Notes: generated from the letters alone by a model not told the origin. Shown: positions 1 through 7,937, numbered from the stretch's first letter. The stretch is DNA of 64,000 nt from CAVZRC01 sp052148775 (GCA_052148775.1 JBKQHM010000056.1:1-64000), one strand, 5' to 3'. A program made the numbers and translations.

Positions 1-227
1 GACTACCTCTGGTCCAGTGGAACTGGAGTTCAAGCAGTGTAGCCTTCACCATACTTCGCAAGCCTTGCGGCACGTGGGTCCGGGCATTTCGTCGCCCACC
101 GCCGCTTTACCAACAGGCTATGGTCCCTGTCGTCTTTCGATCTCAGGTAAGTTGGTCGGCTTAGGTACCTCCTCCCAAGTATCCTGCTGACTGAGTCAGC
201 GATGACCTCACGGTTGTCATGGCGCAC
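1..227 (-). mobile_element. Group II intron, 5' part (continues off the left edge)
   Basis: Reading leftwards on the minus strand, the coding sequence of a DUF1016 nuclease stops matching its family exactly at a GTGCG pentamer (227-223), the usual group II 5' boundary (GUGYG). The following sequence resembles the 5' half of the second group II intron in this window. Both share a GTCATC stretch near the 5' end and an AAGGCTAYACTGCTT block (about 41-27 here, about 1960-1945 there). Only the first 227 bases, part of ribozyme domain I, are inside the window. The boundary pentamer and the similarity are visible; a full intron with its own reverse transcriptase beyond position 1 is inference. Confidence 0.65.
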
Positions 228-821
228 CTCAAAACTGTATGGGTCTTTCAAGATCTCCCGGGCCAGGTCGGACTCGGGAGAGGGGAGGCTCTTGACGAAG
301 TTGGTCGTGGCCTTGCCCTGGCGCCGATAGAGGTCGCTCTCGATCCAGTGCACGAGGACGGCGCGGCTCCAGCCGTGTTCGACCGTTGCACGGGCGTACC
401 AGAGGCGTTCCTTGGGGTCCTTGATCTTGTCGAGGATGACGCAGTTATGGAACCAGGGAATTTGTGCAGCAGCCTGCTGCACAATTGGCTCGTCGGGCCA
501 GGCGGTGGCGAATGCCCGCATGTATTTGAGGTTGCGCGGCGAGAGCCCGGTCATATCCGGGAATGCGCGGTGCAGGTCGGCGGCAAGGCGGTCGATCACC
601 TTGGCACCCCACCCTTCCTGGGCTTGGCGCTGAAGGATGTCGCGGCCGATCTGCCAGTAGAGGAGGATCATCTCATGGTTGACGGCCAGGCCGGCACGGA
701 GCTGGGCCGAGCGGATGCGTTCCTTGATCTGGCCCAGGAGCTCCTGATAGCCCTTGGGGAGCAAGCTCGCCGTCTTCTTGGGTTAATCCGGTTTCGGGGT
801 GTCGTCGCGCTTTCTGGACAT
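228..821 (-). pseudogene. Interrupted YhcG/DUF1016 PDDEXK nuclease gene, 5' exon
   Basis: This is the N-terminal part of a YhcG/DUF1016 family protein. Family members are about 350 residues, with an N-terminal DNA-binding DUF1016 domain and a C-terminal PD-(D/E)XK nuclease. The ATG at 821 has a good Shine-Dalgarno (AAGGAG, 8 bases upstream). Codon 13 is an in-frame TAA (785-783), after which the frame stays open with typical motifs such as YWQIGRDI, GWGAKVIDRLAADL and LSPRNLKYMRAF. Family similarity ends at LKDPYSFE (codon next to 228), where a group II intron begins. The nuclease domain would lie beyond the left edge. The nonsense codon means at best a downstream restart (TTG at 764). The family is secure; the claim that it is broken rests on the TAA and on the intron call. 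Confidence 0.75.
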
Positions 822-990
822 GATGCTGCTCCTTGATCACACCGGTGATGGCGGTGATCCGGTATAGCAGGATCGGCGGTGTCTGTCATGGGGTGAATCG
901 ATGTCGTGCAACCACGCATTGGAAGTCGGCCTAGGTAGGGTAGGCGGTCGGCGCGGTGGCCGTGAGGCTCCGTCTCCGCCGCCTCCCTCC

Positions 991-1024
991 GAACCGGACT
1001 TGATATTTTCACATCATCCGGCTC
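991..1024 (-). ncRNA. Group II intron domain V hairpin
   Basis: Read on the minus strand, these 34 bases start GAGCCGGATGATGTGAAAA and end TCAAGTCCGGTTC. The two arms pair (GAGCCGGAT with GTCCGGTTC), with the two-base bulge and tetraloop region expected of the catalytic domain V. This is the most conserved part of a group II ribozyme and anchors the call for the whole intron. Its intactness suggests that splicing chemistry could survive if a maturase is supplied in trans, which is inference. Confidence 0.85.
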
Positions 1025-1038
1025 TCCAGTAGGTGCAA

Positions 1039-1614
1039 TCAAGACTTTGCGCCGTTCTTCACTTTGGATCGCGTTGCTTTGCCATTCTTAGGTTCCTCGG
1101 GCGAGGGAAGGACCCATTCCCCGGTAGGGCTGAGCTTTCCCTCATTAATGAGGTCCCTGAGTCGGTTGGTCAGCGTTCCGCGATGGATCGCGACGTGGCA
1201 GTGATGACAGACGACAAGCGTCTTGCGCCTCCGGCTTGCCATGATCTGTTTCCAGACCGGTGGCGTTCGCCGTCCGGCGATCTTGAGGTCTTTCAGTTTC
1301 CTGACATGGTGAACGTTCACTCGGTCGTCCGATCCGCAGATTTCACATCGGTTTGCGAGGAGGCGAGCAACAAGTTCGCTTCTCGTGTTGATGTAATGGC
1401 GTTGGAGCGGTCCGTCCTGGATGGGGGCGAACCTGTCGGTTCGAAGCGACACGTCGCCGAATACCGCTTCGTAGTCCAAGCCGCCGTTGGATCTGGGTTT
1501 GGTGGCCTTGAGGACCCGTTTGACGACGCCTTCCCTTCGGTAGAGATCCTCCAAGTTCAGACCTCGTCTGCCTCGTTCTCGGATGATGGCCAGCGTCGTT
1601 TCGGCGTCTCGCAT
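1039..1614 (-). pseudogene. Group II intron protein remnant: N-terminus fused to HNH domain, RT deleted
   Basis: The 191-residue frame starts with the N-terminal signature of group II intron proteins of the HNH class (AETTLAIIRERGRRGL, LEDLYR, residues 4-26). It then jumps directly to the C-terminal end: TRSELVARLLANRCEICGS, then VHHVRKLKDLK, MASRRRKTLVVCHHCH and a final VAIHRG. This is the DNA-binding/HNH endonuclease region with its CxxC...HH...CxxC zinc pattern. Intact relatives are about 550-620 residues, with seven reverse transcriptase blocks, including YADD, between these parts. About 400 residues are missing, yet the frame is continuous, so the deletion was in frame. It cannot reverse transcribe. 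An expressed HNH-only peptide is possible but unproven. Confidence 0.8.
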
Positions 1615-2148
1615 CCCGCGTACCTCTCGGGCCGACCATCCACCTACCTGACCCCCTTCGCCATGTGGGCGGCTTTCCCGCCCGCCGACTACTACGGGGT
1701 CTCCGTCGCCATGGGGCCGCTCCCGGTGGAGCTCGAGCCCGTTAGGCGATCTCGCGTTTCATCATCAGATCACGTATCGAGCATGGTTTAGGTCGCCCAC
1801 TCATCCCTTGAATCGGGTTCATATCCCCGATCGCTGAACCGGGCGGTCTTGCCGTCCCCCTACGCCTTAGGGTCGGCACCCGATCCACACCGCCTCCTAA
1901 CCAACGTTTCGGTGGGATCATTTATCATCCGCTCAGGATTGGGCTTGAAGCAGTATAGCCTTGACCTTGCCATGCGGGTCTTGCAGCGCGGTCGCCTGGT
2001 TGGCTCCGGCTCCCCGCCGCTTTTGACTTGAGCCGGTTGCTTTCTCCCTTGTGGCCTTTCGGCCTCCGGTATACCGGTTGACCCCGTCACATTGACCGAG
2101 TGACAACCTGCTGAACAGGTGATGACCTGAAGCTAACGCGACGCACAC

Positions 2149-2544
2149 GTAGATAATCCCCTGTATCGACAGCGTCCGGTGGGCATCGGCGACATGTCGC
2201 GGGCGCGGCCTTGGACAAGATCGTCGAGGAACAGGAGGGAAAGGGGTCGTAAACGGCCCAGCTTGGTGGTGAGATTCTTGAGTAAGGGCTTGCAGCATAT
2301 GCCGTGTGACTGGTAGAGTCCGAAACTATTGCGTCAGTATCGATGCGAAGACGCTTCGCCTAGCCCGCTATAGGCCGGCCCGAAGATGGGCGCCCCCAGG
2401 TTCGAACATGGTACCCGGTCCTCCTGCGTAACGCCGGTCGTCGGCGTTCGCACCGTAGGCCCGCTCGGCGACGTTGGTACGCCGTCGCCACCCCGTCGAG
2501 GCGGATCATCGTCGGTTCCTTCGTGACGCCCAGAGGAGGCAGAG
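2149..2544. other. Intergenic, no gene recognised
   Basis: These 396 bases lie between the group II intron and the PEP-CTERM gene. One minus-strand frame reads LLKNLTTKLGRLRPLSLLFL and continues a little, which could be the tail of a degenerate gene interrupted by the intron, but I cannot assign a family. A GGTTCGAAC string near 2400 looks like a tRNA T-loop, but no acceptor or anticodon stem can be built around it. Confidence 0.4.
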
Positions 2545-3387
2545 ATGCTTGGACAGGTGCGACAAATCGGGCTGATGATGGCGGCTTTGGTCCTGATCTT
2601 CCCTAGTTGGAGTCAAGCGGAGCCTGCTTACGTGGTGACGAGCAACGATCTGTTTGGGACGATCGACCCGACGACCGGTGTCTTCTCCCAAATCGGTTCC
2701 TCCAATACGGTTTTCTCGGAAATGTCGGGTTTGGCATTCGGCGCGACGGGCACGCTCTATAGTCTTGCCGATGTCCCAGGTAACGGCATCCAGCTCTATT
2801 CCATTAACACAACCACGGGGGCAACGACTGACGTCGCCTCCACCATACTACACTCAGATGACATCACGAGCTTCGGCCTGGGGGCGACGTCGGATGGGAC
2901 CCTATACGCCTACAAATCCGTGCTAAGCGGCACGACTGATATCTATTTGGTCAATCCGAGCAATGGAGGTACGGGCCTTCTCGGCCCCTTGGGAGCAACG
3001 GCCGAGGGTGCGATTCAAGGCGACAGTAACGGACATCTTTACCAGACGCAGGGGGTTAGTGGTAATGGCTTCTACCAGGTTGATCCTGCGACTGGTAGCG
3101 GTAGTCTCTTAGGCAACTCGGACGCCGGAACCGCCTACGCCTTGGCTTTCACGAACGGAACTATGTATGCGTTTACTAGTGCAGGGAACATTGACTCAGT
3201 GAATTTGACGAACGGACAGAGCACGTTGACTGCCAGCTACGACACTTCAAGCGTTGGTGTGATTTATGGATCGGCGTCTTTGCTGACCGCCGCCGTTCCA
3301 GAGCCTTCATCGTTCATCCTTCTGTGCGGTGGCTTGATGGGCATTTCGTATGCCTGTTATCGTCGAGTCAAAACGAGTGCACTTTGA
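2545..3387 (+). CDS. PEP-CTERM sorted secreted beta-propeller-like protein
   Basis: The 280-residue protein begins with a signal peptide (QIGLMMAALVLIFPSWSQAE, cleavage near residue 27). It ends with the PEP-CTERM tripartite signal: VPEPSSF, a hydrophobic stretch (FILLCGGLMGISYACY), then basic residues RRVK. The middle has repeated short strands such as TSNDLFGTIDPTTG, LYSINTTTG and FYQVDPATG, typical of secreted proteins with propeller-like repeats (DUF4394-like). PEP-CTERM proteins are processed by an exosortase and displayed or released at the cell surface, often with exopolysaccharide. The start is backed by the purine-rich GAGGAGG upstream of the ATG. No exosortase lies in the window. 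The GC content is a little lower than the surroundings. The precise function is unknown. Confidence 0.85.
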   Translation: MLGQVRQIGLMMAALVLIFPSWSQAEPAYVVTSNDLFGTIDPTTGVFSQIGSSNTVFSEMSGLAFGATGTLYSLADVPGNGIQLYSINTTTGATTDVASTILHSDDITSFGLGATSDGTLYAYKSVLSGTTDIYLVNPSNGGTGLLGPLGATAEGAIQGDSNGHLYQTQGVSGNGFYQVDPATGSGSLLGNSDAGTAYALAFTNGTMYAFTSAGNIDSVNLTNGQSTLTASYDTSSVGVIYGSASLLTAAVPEPSSFILLCGGLMGISYACYRRVKTSAL

Positions 3388-3446
3388 TTCGACGACTCCT
3401 ACCGAAAGAGCCGCTTTGGCACGAGTGACGCGGCATCGCTGGCACC

Positions 3447-4454
3447 TCAGTATTTCAGCACGCAAGCGGGGCTTTTGCTGAGGCGGTCACGGCTGCGGAT
3501 GTAGGTCAGCGTCGTTCGCGGGTCGGCGTGCCCGGCGAAATCCTGCAAGTCGATGATGTCCGCCCCCCGCTCGCGGGCCGTGGTCAGGGCGGTGACGCGG
3601 AGCGAATGCACGGTGACGGCGGGATCGAGGCCGAGGGTCGCGACGTAGCGGCCGATCAGCTTCTCGACCGCCCTGGTCGTCATCGGCTCGGGCCGGAAGC
3701 CATCCCGGCCCATGCCTCGGGCCGACCGGGCGGCGGGAAACAGCGGCCCGGCCGGATCATCCCTGATGCTGGGGGTGGCCAGCCAGGCGGCCAGCCGCTC
3801 GACGGCCTCCAGGTGCAGGGGCGTGGTGCGTTCCTTGCCGCCCTTGCCGGTGACGTTGAGGATGCGATGCTCGCCGCTGGTCTTGTAATCGCGGACGCGG
3901 AGGCGGACCAGCTCGCCGACGCGGCAACCGGAATAGGCCAGCACCGCCAGCAGGGCCCGGTCGCGGACATCGACCGGCGTTTGCAGCTCCGGCTTTTCTT
4001 CCGGTGCGTTGAGCAGGCGGCGGCAATCGTGCGGCGACAGGCCGACGGTCTTGCCGTCGCGGGACACGGCCGGGGCCTTGACGAACTTGCCGTGGGCCGG
4101 GTTGGCTCCGCTATAGCCGTACGTTTGCAGGTAGGAGAACAGCGACCGCAGGGCGGTGAGCTTGCGGCGGATGGTACTGTTGGTCTGCCCGGCGGCGTCC
4201 AACCGCTCCCGCCACTGGCTGACATGCTCGGGGCGGATGGCGGCGAGGTCCTCCCAGGCGTCCGGCTGGATGCCGCTGGCGGCGAGGAACTGGTCGAGGT
4301 CGAGGCGGTAGGCCCGGCGGGCATGAGGGGAGGGGGTACGGAGCAGCCAGGCATCGACGGCGCGGCCGATGGCCTGGCGGAGATCGCCGGGCACCTGGCC
4401 GGTGAAGGCCGGGATCGGCTCGGCGATGGCGGGCAGGGGGACGATCTCGCTCAT
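3447..4454 (-). CDS. Tyrosine recombinase / integrase (XerC/D type)
   Basis: The 335-residue protein has an N-terminal SAM-like core-binding domain (about residues 25-115: PSPHARRAYRLDLDQFL, TIRRKLTALRSLFSYL) and a C-terminal catalytic domain. All catalytic residues are visible: Arg in YSGCRVGELVRL, Lys in TGKGGKERTTPL, His-x-x-Arg in HSLRVTALT, His in AGHADPRTTLTY, and the Tyr of that last motif. It should cut and rejoin DNA at a specific site through a 3'-phosphotyrosine. It is the third gene of an operon: its ATG overlaps the stop of the upstream PIN toxin by 4 bases, and the antitoxin precedes that. Coupling to a toxin-antitoxin pair suggests a role in maintaining an integrated element. 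No attachment site was identified. Confidence 0.92.
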   Translation of the reverse strand: MSEIVPLPAIAEPIPAFTGQVPGDLRQAIGRAVDAWLLRTPSPHARRAYRLDLDQFLAASGIQPDAWEDLAAIRPEHVSQWRERLDAAGQTNSTIRRKLTALRSLFSYLQTYGYSGANPAHGKFVKAPAVSRDGKTVGLSPHDCRRLLNAPEEKPELQTPVDVRDRALLAVLAYSGCRVGELVRLRVRDYKTSGEHRILNVTGKGGKERTTPLHLEAVERLAAWLATPSIRDDPAGPLFPAARSARGMGRDGFRPEPMTTRAVEKLIGRYVATLGLDPAVTVHSLRVTALTTARERGADIIDLQDFAGHADPRTTLTYIRSRDRLSKSPACVLKY

Positions 4455-4876
4455 TGGACCTCCGGCAGCAGCATGAGGGTGCGGTTCCGCTTGAGGCGGA
4501 TGATCGAGAAATCCCGCCGGTCGAGGGTGAAGACGGTGCGGATGTTTTCCCGCTCGGCGAGGTGGGCGAGGGCGGCGTCGGCGAATTGCAGCCCGGCGTC
4601 CTCATAGCGACGCATGACGGCGGCGATGGCGGGCAGGTCGTCGGCGTCGAGGGAAAGCAGCGTGAACATGCCGTTGCTGAACCCGTCGAAGAGCTGATAC
4701 AGGCTGTGAGGCCGCTGGCGGAGCAGCCAGGCCGCCTCGGCAATCACCGGCCAGCAGGTCAGGAGCGGCGGACGCAAGGCTTTGAGGGCGTCGGTGCATC
4801 GCCGGTGCTGCCCGTCGTTTTCCGAGAACAGGGCGACCAGCGGGCCGGTGTCGATCAGGACACGGCGGTCAGTCAC
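4451..4876 (-). CDS. PIN-domain ribonuclease toxin (VapC-like)
   Basis: The 141-residue PIN domain has the expected acidic residues: Asp in VLIDTGPLVALF, Glu in CWPVIAEAAWLL, Asp in LQFADAALAHLAE, and a C-terminal TLDRRDFS (the fourth acid). PIN toxins are Mg-dependent ribonucleases that cleave tRNA or rRNA when free of antitoxin. The start overlaps the antitoxin gene by 8 bases and the stop overlaps the integrase start by 4 bases, so the three are translationally coupled. Length is normal for the family. The RNA target cannot be read from sequence. Confidence 0.9.
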   Translation of the reverse strand: MTDRRVLIDTGPLVALFSENDGQHRRCTDALKALRPPLLTCWPVIAEAAWLLRQRPHSLYQLFDGFSNGMFTLLSLDADDLPAIAAVMRRYEDAGLQFADAALAHLAERENIRTVFTLDRRDFSIIRLKRNRTLMLLPEVQ

Positions 4877-5114
4877 GTCCGAAGCCTTCCATGTGCTCGG
4901 GGTTGGTGCTCAAGTCAGTGGGCAATCCCTTGGCGGAGCCGATGATCCCGAGGCGTTTGGCCAGATCATAGGCCGACTCGCGGGGCGTCCGCTTTTGCAT
5001 GTGCTCCTCCAGGGCCTGCCGCACGATGTCGGAGGGGCTGACGCCTTTCTCGCGGGCCTCGGCTTCGAGCTGTCGTTTGAGGTGGGTATCGACCCGGACG
5101 TTGATGCGTTCCAT
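4869..5114 (-). CDS. Ribbon-helix-helix antitoxin (CopG/VapB-like)
   Basis: The small basic-then-acidic protein begins MERINVRVDTHLKRQLEAEA followed by VSPSDIVRQALEEHM, a clear ribbon-helix-helix DNA-binding domain. The C-terminal half (YDLAKRLGIIG onward) is the usual flexible toxin-binding tail. I use the second ATG (5114) because GGAG lies 7 bases upstream; the ATG two codons earlier (5120) has it only 1 base away. It should neutralise the overlapping PIN toxin and repress the operon. Two palindromic TGTCAGACA sites lie just upstream and are likely its operators. Confidence 0.85.
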   Translation of the reverse strand: MERINVRVDTHLKRQLEAEAREKGVSPSDIVRQALEEHMQKRTPRESAYDLAKRLGIIGSAKGLPTDLSTNPEHMEGFGRD

Positions 5115-5139
5115 AAACATACTCCATTGGATTATCCTT

Positions 5140-5169
5140 TGTCAGACAGGATACCAGTAATGTCAGACA
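5140..5169 (-). promoter_or_regulatory. Paired palindromic operators TGTCnGACA upstream of the antitoxin
   Basis: TGTCAGACA occurs at 5140-5148 and again at 5161-5169. Each is a perfect odd palindrome (TGTC-A-GACA), and the two are 21 bases centre to centre, two helical turns. They sit 26-55 bases upstream of the antitoxin start. This layout is typical of operators bound cooperatively by ribbon-helix-helix dimers. Binding by this antitoxin is inference. Confidence 0.6.
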
Positions 5170-5254
5170 AGGGCAATCCTTTCATGCAGTCGTGTGCCAG
5201 TCCTCTTTTGGTTCGGATAACGCCCTTTATCGGATACCACCTGCAAGGCCGGAT

Positions 5255-5602
5255 TCAAGCGCCGAAGCCTACCTCCTGGTACGGTTCGCCGGGATGATGC
5301 AGGCTGATGCTGATCGTCACCTTGCGGTCGAGCCGCTTGAGGAAGTCGAGCAGCTTGTCTGTGGTGAAGCGATTGAAATGACCATTCATCAGGTGGGAGA
5401 CCTCCGGCTGCTTGATGCCGAGCAGTGCGGCGATCTCCCGTTGCGTCAGCTTCCGTTCGGTGAGCAGTTTATGGACGTGAAAGCCGAGCTTCGACCGGGC
5501 CAGCAGCGCGTCGGCGTCGGGCAGGCCCAGGTCGGCGAACACGTTGCCCGAACCCTCCTCGTGCTCAATGCCGATTCCGCCGTTATTCTTCGTCTTGCTC
5601 AT
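5255..5602 (-). CDS. HigA-like XRE-family antitoxin
   Basis: The 115-residue protein has a helix-turn-helix of the Cro/C1 type: ERKLTQREIAALLGIKQPEV followed by SHLMNGHFNRFTTDKLLDFL, then a beta-rich tail KVTISISLHH. This matches the antitoxin paired with phage Gp49-like (HigB) toxins. The upstream partner gene on the same strand survives only as its last 40 or so codons, overlapping this start by 20 bases, so this is now an orphan antitoxin. It may still act as a repressor or counter related toxins elsewhere. The HTH call is firm; continued function is inference. Confidence 0.85.
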   Translation of the reverse strand: MSKTKNNGGIGIEHEEGSGNVFADLGLPDADALLARSKLGFHVHKLLTERKLTQREIAALLGIKQPEVSHLMNGHFNRFTTDKLLDFLKRLDRKVTISISLHHPGEPYQEVGFGA

Positions 5603-5712
5603 GTTCCGCCAGTTCCTTCGCCTCTTTGTATCGCTGTTTCATCAAATCCACATCGGGTTTCGGCGTGGCGATGCCTTTCTTCGACTTCTTCTGAAAGGCG
5701 TGTAGTACGTAA
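5583..5712 (-). pseudogene. HigB/Gp49-like toxin, C-terminal fragment
   Basis: The frame YVLHAFQKKSKKGIATPK then DVDLMKQRYKEAKELAEHE is the conserved C-terminus of Gp49-like (RelE superfamily) toxins, which are about 110 residues. Similarity begins abruptly at about 5712; upstream codons in the same frame do not resemble the family, and neither other minus frame holds the missing N-terminal part. The toxin is therefore 5'-truncated and presumably dead. The overlap with the HigA-like antitoxin downstream is retained, showing this was a toxin-first HigBA operon. Confidence 0.75.
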
Positions 5713-5834
5713 GTCCTCCTGCCAAGAAGAAACCATGCCAGTGATCGGCCAGCCTGACGACCCTTGGAACGGGATGAATGGAATCGCCTTGCCTTTGCGG
5801 TACTCACGGACCGGGAACCGGACCGGCCTTCTCG

Positions 5835-7811
5835 TCAGGCGAGCGGATTCGCCTCCAGGACCTCGCCGCCCGCGAGCGACTGGAGCGGCGGGACGGGGCA
5901 TCCCATCGCGTCGGCGATCGCACGGAGCAATTCCCCTTCCTCCAGGGTGACGCGCCCGTCCGCGCCGACGCAGGCCGCGCAGGCGCCGAGGATCTGCCGC
6001 TTGAGCGGCGGGGCCACGGCGTCGAGCTCGTTCAAGGCCCGATCGAGTGCCTGGAGGTCCAGGTTTGGCGGCGGCAATGAGGGATCGACTCCCGACCAGC
6101 CCAGGGCCTGGATTCCGAGGGCGAAGGCATGGGCGGCATCGGACGTCCGCGCGTTGCCGATGTGGGCGAGCGTCCCCAGGACATGTCGTACCGGCTCGAT
6201 CGGCGGGCCGGCCGATCGGGACGCCGCCGGTTTCGTCGGGTTATAGCCGAAGTGCGGCGCCAGGTGGCGGAGGATCAGCCTGTGCATGGCGTATTCGTAC
6301 AGACTGACCTGGTTGTCCGCCTGGATCAGCTCGCGGACCCCGGCCGCGAACGTCCCGAATTGATCGCGCGAGAGCCGCCTCAACGTCGGGACGACCATCG
6401 ACACCAGGGGCAGGCGCAGCTCGGGGGTCAGGCCGTGCACCATCGGCAAGATCTCCTCGACTTCGCGGACCAGCTCCGGCTCGGCGTACGCGGACAGCCG
6501 TTCGCGCTGGGTCGCTTGCACCGCCTCGGACTCGTTGTCCACGAGCAGGGCGAAGACGATGGCCCGGGCGCCGAAGGGCTCATAGGCCAGGGCCTTGAGC
6601 GGATCCGGCAGCGAGCCCAGCACGGCCGAGGCATAGGCGAGCTGCCGGGGTTCGACCGTGCCGACATGGTCGACCATCTGCGCCGCGTTGAAACCCAGGA
6701 CCCCGCGGCCCGGCCGCACCGGCGGTTTGAGGGTCGTCGAGGGGTCGGGCTCGGGCATCGGACCGCCGGCGATGCCCACGCGCACCCTCGAGAAATCGCC
6801 GTCGAACGACGGATCGATGCGACGGATTCGCTCGACCAGTGGCGGATGAGTGGCGAACATCCCCAGCAGATGGCCGACGGCGTCGCCGAAGAACAGGTGG
6901 CTGGCCTCTTGGGCCTCGGGGGCGCGGACCCGGGAGCCCTCCGCCAGCGCGCCGATCTTCTTGAGCGCCCCGGCGATCCCGTCCGGATTCCGCGTGAACT
7001 GGACCGCCGAGGCATCGGCCAGGAACTCGCGCTGGCGGCTCACCGCGGCCTTGATCAGGTTGCCGAAGAACACGCCGATATAGCCCAGCACGTACAACGC
7101 CAGCCCGACCATCGGCCAGGGATTCGACCCGCGCTTGTCGCCGTCGCGACGGTCGCCGTACGAGTTCCCGTAGGCCGTCGACCGGAAGATGATCCAGCCG
7201 GTCATGCTGATCAGGAGGATGCCGTACAGCGCCCCGATCAGGCGGATATTGAGCCGCATGTCGCCATTGAAGATGTGGCTGAATTCGTGCGCGACGACCC
7301 CCTGGAGCTCGTCGCGCGTGAGGTTCCGGATGCATCCGCGCGTGACGCCGATGACGGCGTCCCCCGGCGCGTATCCGGCGGCGAAGGCGTTGATCCCGTC
7401 CTCCTGCTCGAGCAAGTAGACCGGTGGCACCGGCGTGCCCGAGGCGATGGCCATCTCCTCGACGACGTTGAGGATCTTCCGCTCGTCGGGGTCGCTGGTC
7501 TGGGACGAGACCGGGCGTCCGCCCATCATCTCGGCCACGCTGTGGCCGCCGCCGGCCAGCGAGGCAATCCGGTACAGGCTGCCGCCACCGATCAGGGCCA
7601 GCGTCCCCAACGACACCACCCCGAACAACCCCGGGTCCCAGAGATCGACCACGGAATGCAACGGCGGGCGATCGTTCCGCCCGGTCAACAGGAAAGCCCC
7701 CGCGACGATGGCGTAGCTCAGCAGGACGATCAGCACCACCGCCGCGATGAAGTAGGCGATCAGGAGCCCCGTCTTGCGCCGGGCCGTTTCCTGGTTCTGA
7801 AAGAAATCCAT
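5835..7811 (-). CDS. M48-family membrane metalloprotease (HtpX-like) with long C-terminal extension
   Basis: The 658-residue protein has two N-terminal membrane segments (about 14-43 and 61-82), a zinc site HEFSH at 175-179 with the downstream Glu expected in EFLADASAVQ, and further membrane segments near 192-210 and 230-260. HtpX-type proteases act in membrane protein quality control. HtpX itself is about 290 residues, so roughly 300 extra residues follow (from about 350). This extension ends in LGACAACVGADGRVTLEEGE, resembling a TerB-like tail. The gene follows a lemA-like gene on the same strand, a pairing often seen with M48 proteases. The ATG at 7811 begins MDFFQNQETARRK, typical for this subfamily. 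Confidence 0.9.
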   Translation of the reverse strand: MDFFQNQETARRKTGLLIAYFIAAVVLIVLLSYAIVAGAFLLTGRNDRPPLHSVVDLWDPGLFGVVSLGTLALIGGGSLYRIASLAGGGHSVAEMMGGRPVSSQTSDPDERKILNVVEEMAIASGTPVPPVYLLEQEDGINAFAAGYAPGDAVIGVTRGCIRNLTRDELQGVVAHEFSHIFNGDMRLNIRLIGALYGILLISMTGWIIFRSTAYGNSYGDRRDGDKRGSNPWPMVGLALYVLGYIGVFFGNLIKAAVSRQREFLADASAVQFTRNPDGIAGALKKIGALAEGSRVRAPEAQEASHLFFGDAVGHLLGMFATHPPLVERIRRIDPSFDGDFSRVRVGIAGGPMPEPDPSTTLKPPVRPGRGVLGFNAAQMVDHVGTVEPRQLAYASAVLGSLPDPLKALAYEPFGARAIVFALLVDNESEAVQATQRERLSAYAEPELVREVEEILPMVHGLTPELRLPLVSMVVPTLRRLSRDQFGTFAAGVRELIQADNQVSLYEYAMHRLILRHLAPHFGYNPTKPAASRSAGPPIEPVRHVLGTLAHIGNARTSDAAHAFALGIQALGWSGVDPSLPPPNLDLQALDRALNELDAVAPPLKRQILGACAACVGADGRVTLEEGELLRAIADAMGCPVPPLQSLAGGEVLEANPLA

Positions 7812-7872
7812 GTGTAAGTCGTCTTCGCGCGCCGCGGCGCGCTCCCGGCGCCTGATGATCCCGCGTCAGCGT

Positions 7873-7932
7873 ACCAATGACCAGTGACCAATGACCAGTG
7901 ACCAATGACCAGTGACCAATGACCAGTGACCA
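7873..7932. repeat. Heptamer tandem repeat (TGACCAR)
   Basis: About eight tandem copies of TGACCAA/TGACCAG alternate through the gap between the lemA-like gene and the M48 protease gene. A shorter array of the same heptamer occurs at 24206-24229 next to unrelated genes, so it is a dispersed family. It lies inside a putative operon and would be transcribed. No function is assigned. Confidence 0.9.
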
Positions 7933-7937
7933 AGCGA

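Larger units (their letters stand above)
935..2148 (-). mobile_element. Group II intron with deleted reverse transcriptase
   Basis: On the minus strand the element runs from a GTGTG 5' boundary (2148-2144) to a 3' end CCTACCCTAC (944-935), about 1,214 bases. Domain V is recognisable as a 34-base hairpin at 1024-991 beginning GAGCCGGATG and ending AGTCCGGTTC, with a GAAA-type loop region. Domain VI follows. Upstream of the internal reading frame (2148-1615) are about 530 bases that would be domains I-III. The encoded protein keeps only the two ends of a group II intron protein. No obvious protein gene is continuous across the two flanks, so the insertion may be intergenic. The 3' end is placed by the domain VI/terminal YAC pattern and may be off by a few bases. 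Confidence 0.8.

Noticed and set aside
2390..2440. GGTTCGAAC string that looks like a tRNA T-loop
   Set aside because: No matching T-stem, anticodon arm or acceptor stem can be built around it.
3388..3446. Terminator between the PEP-CTERM gene and the integrase
   Set aside because: No stable hairpin followed by a T-run.
6129..7817. Very long plus-strand frame opposite the M48 protease
   Set aside because: A shadow of the GC-rich protease gene; composition is Arg/Gln-rich with no motif, and the minus-strand HEFSH frame is clearly the real one.
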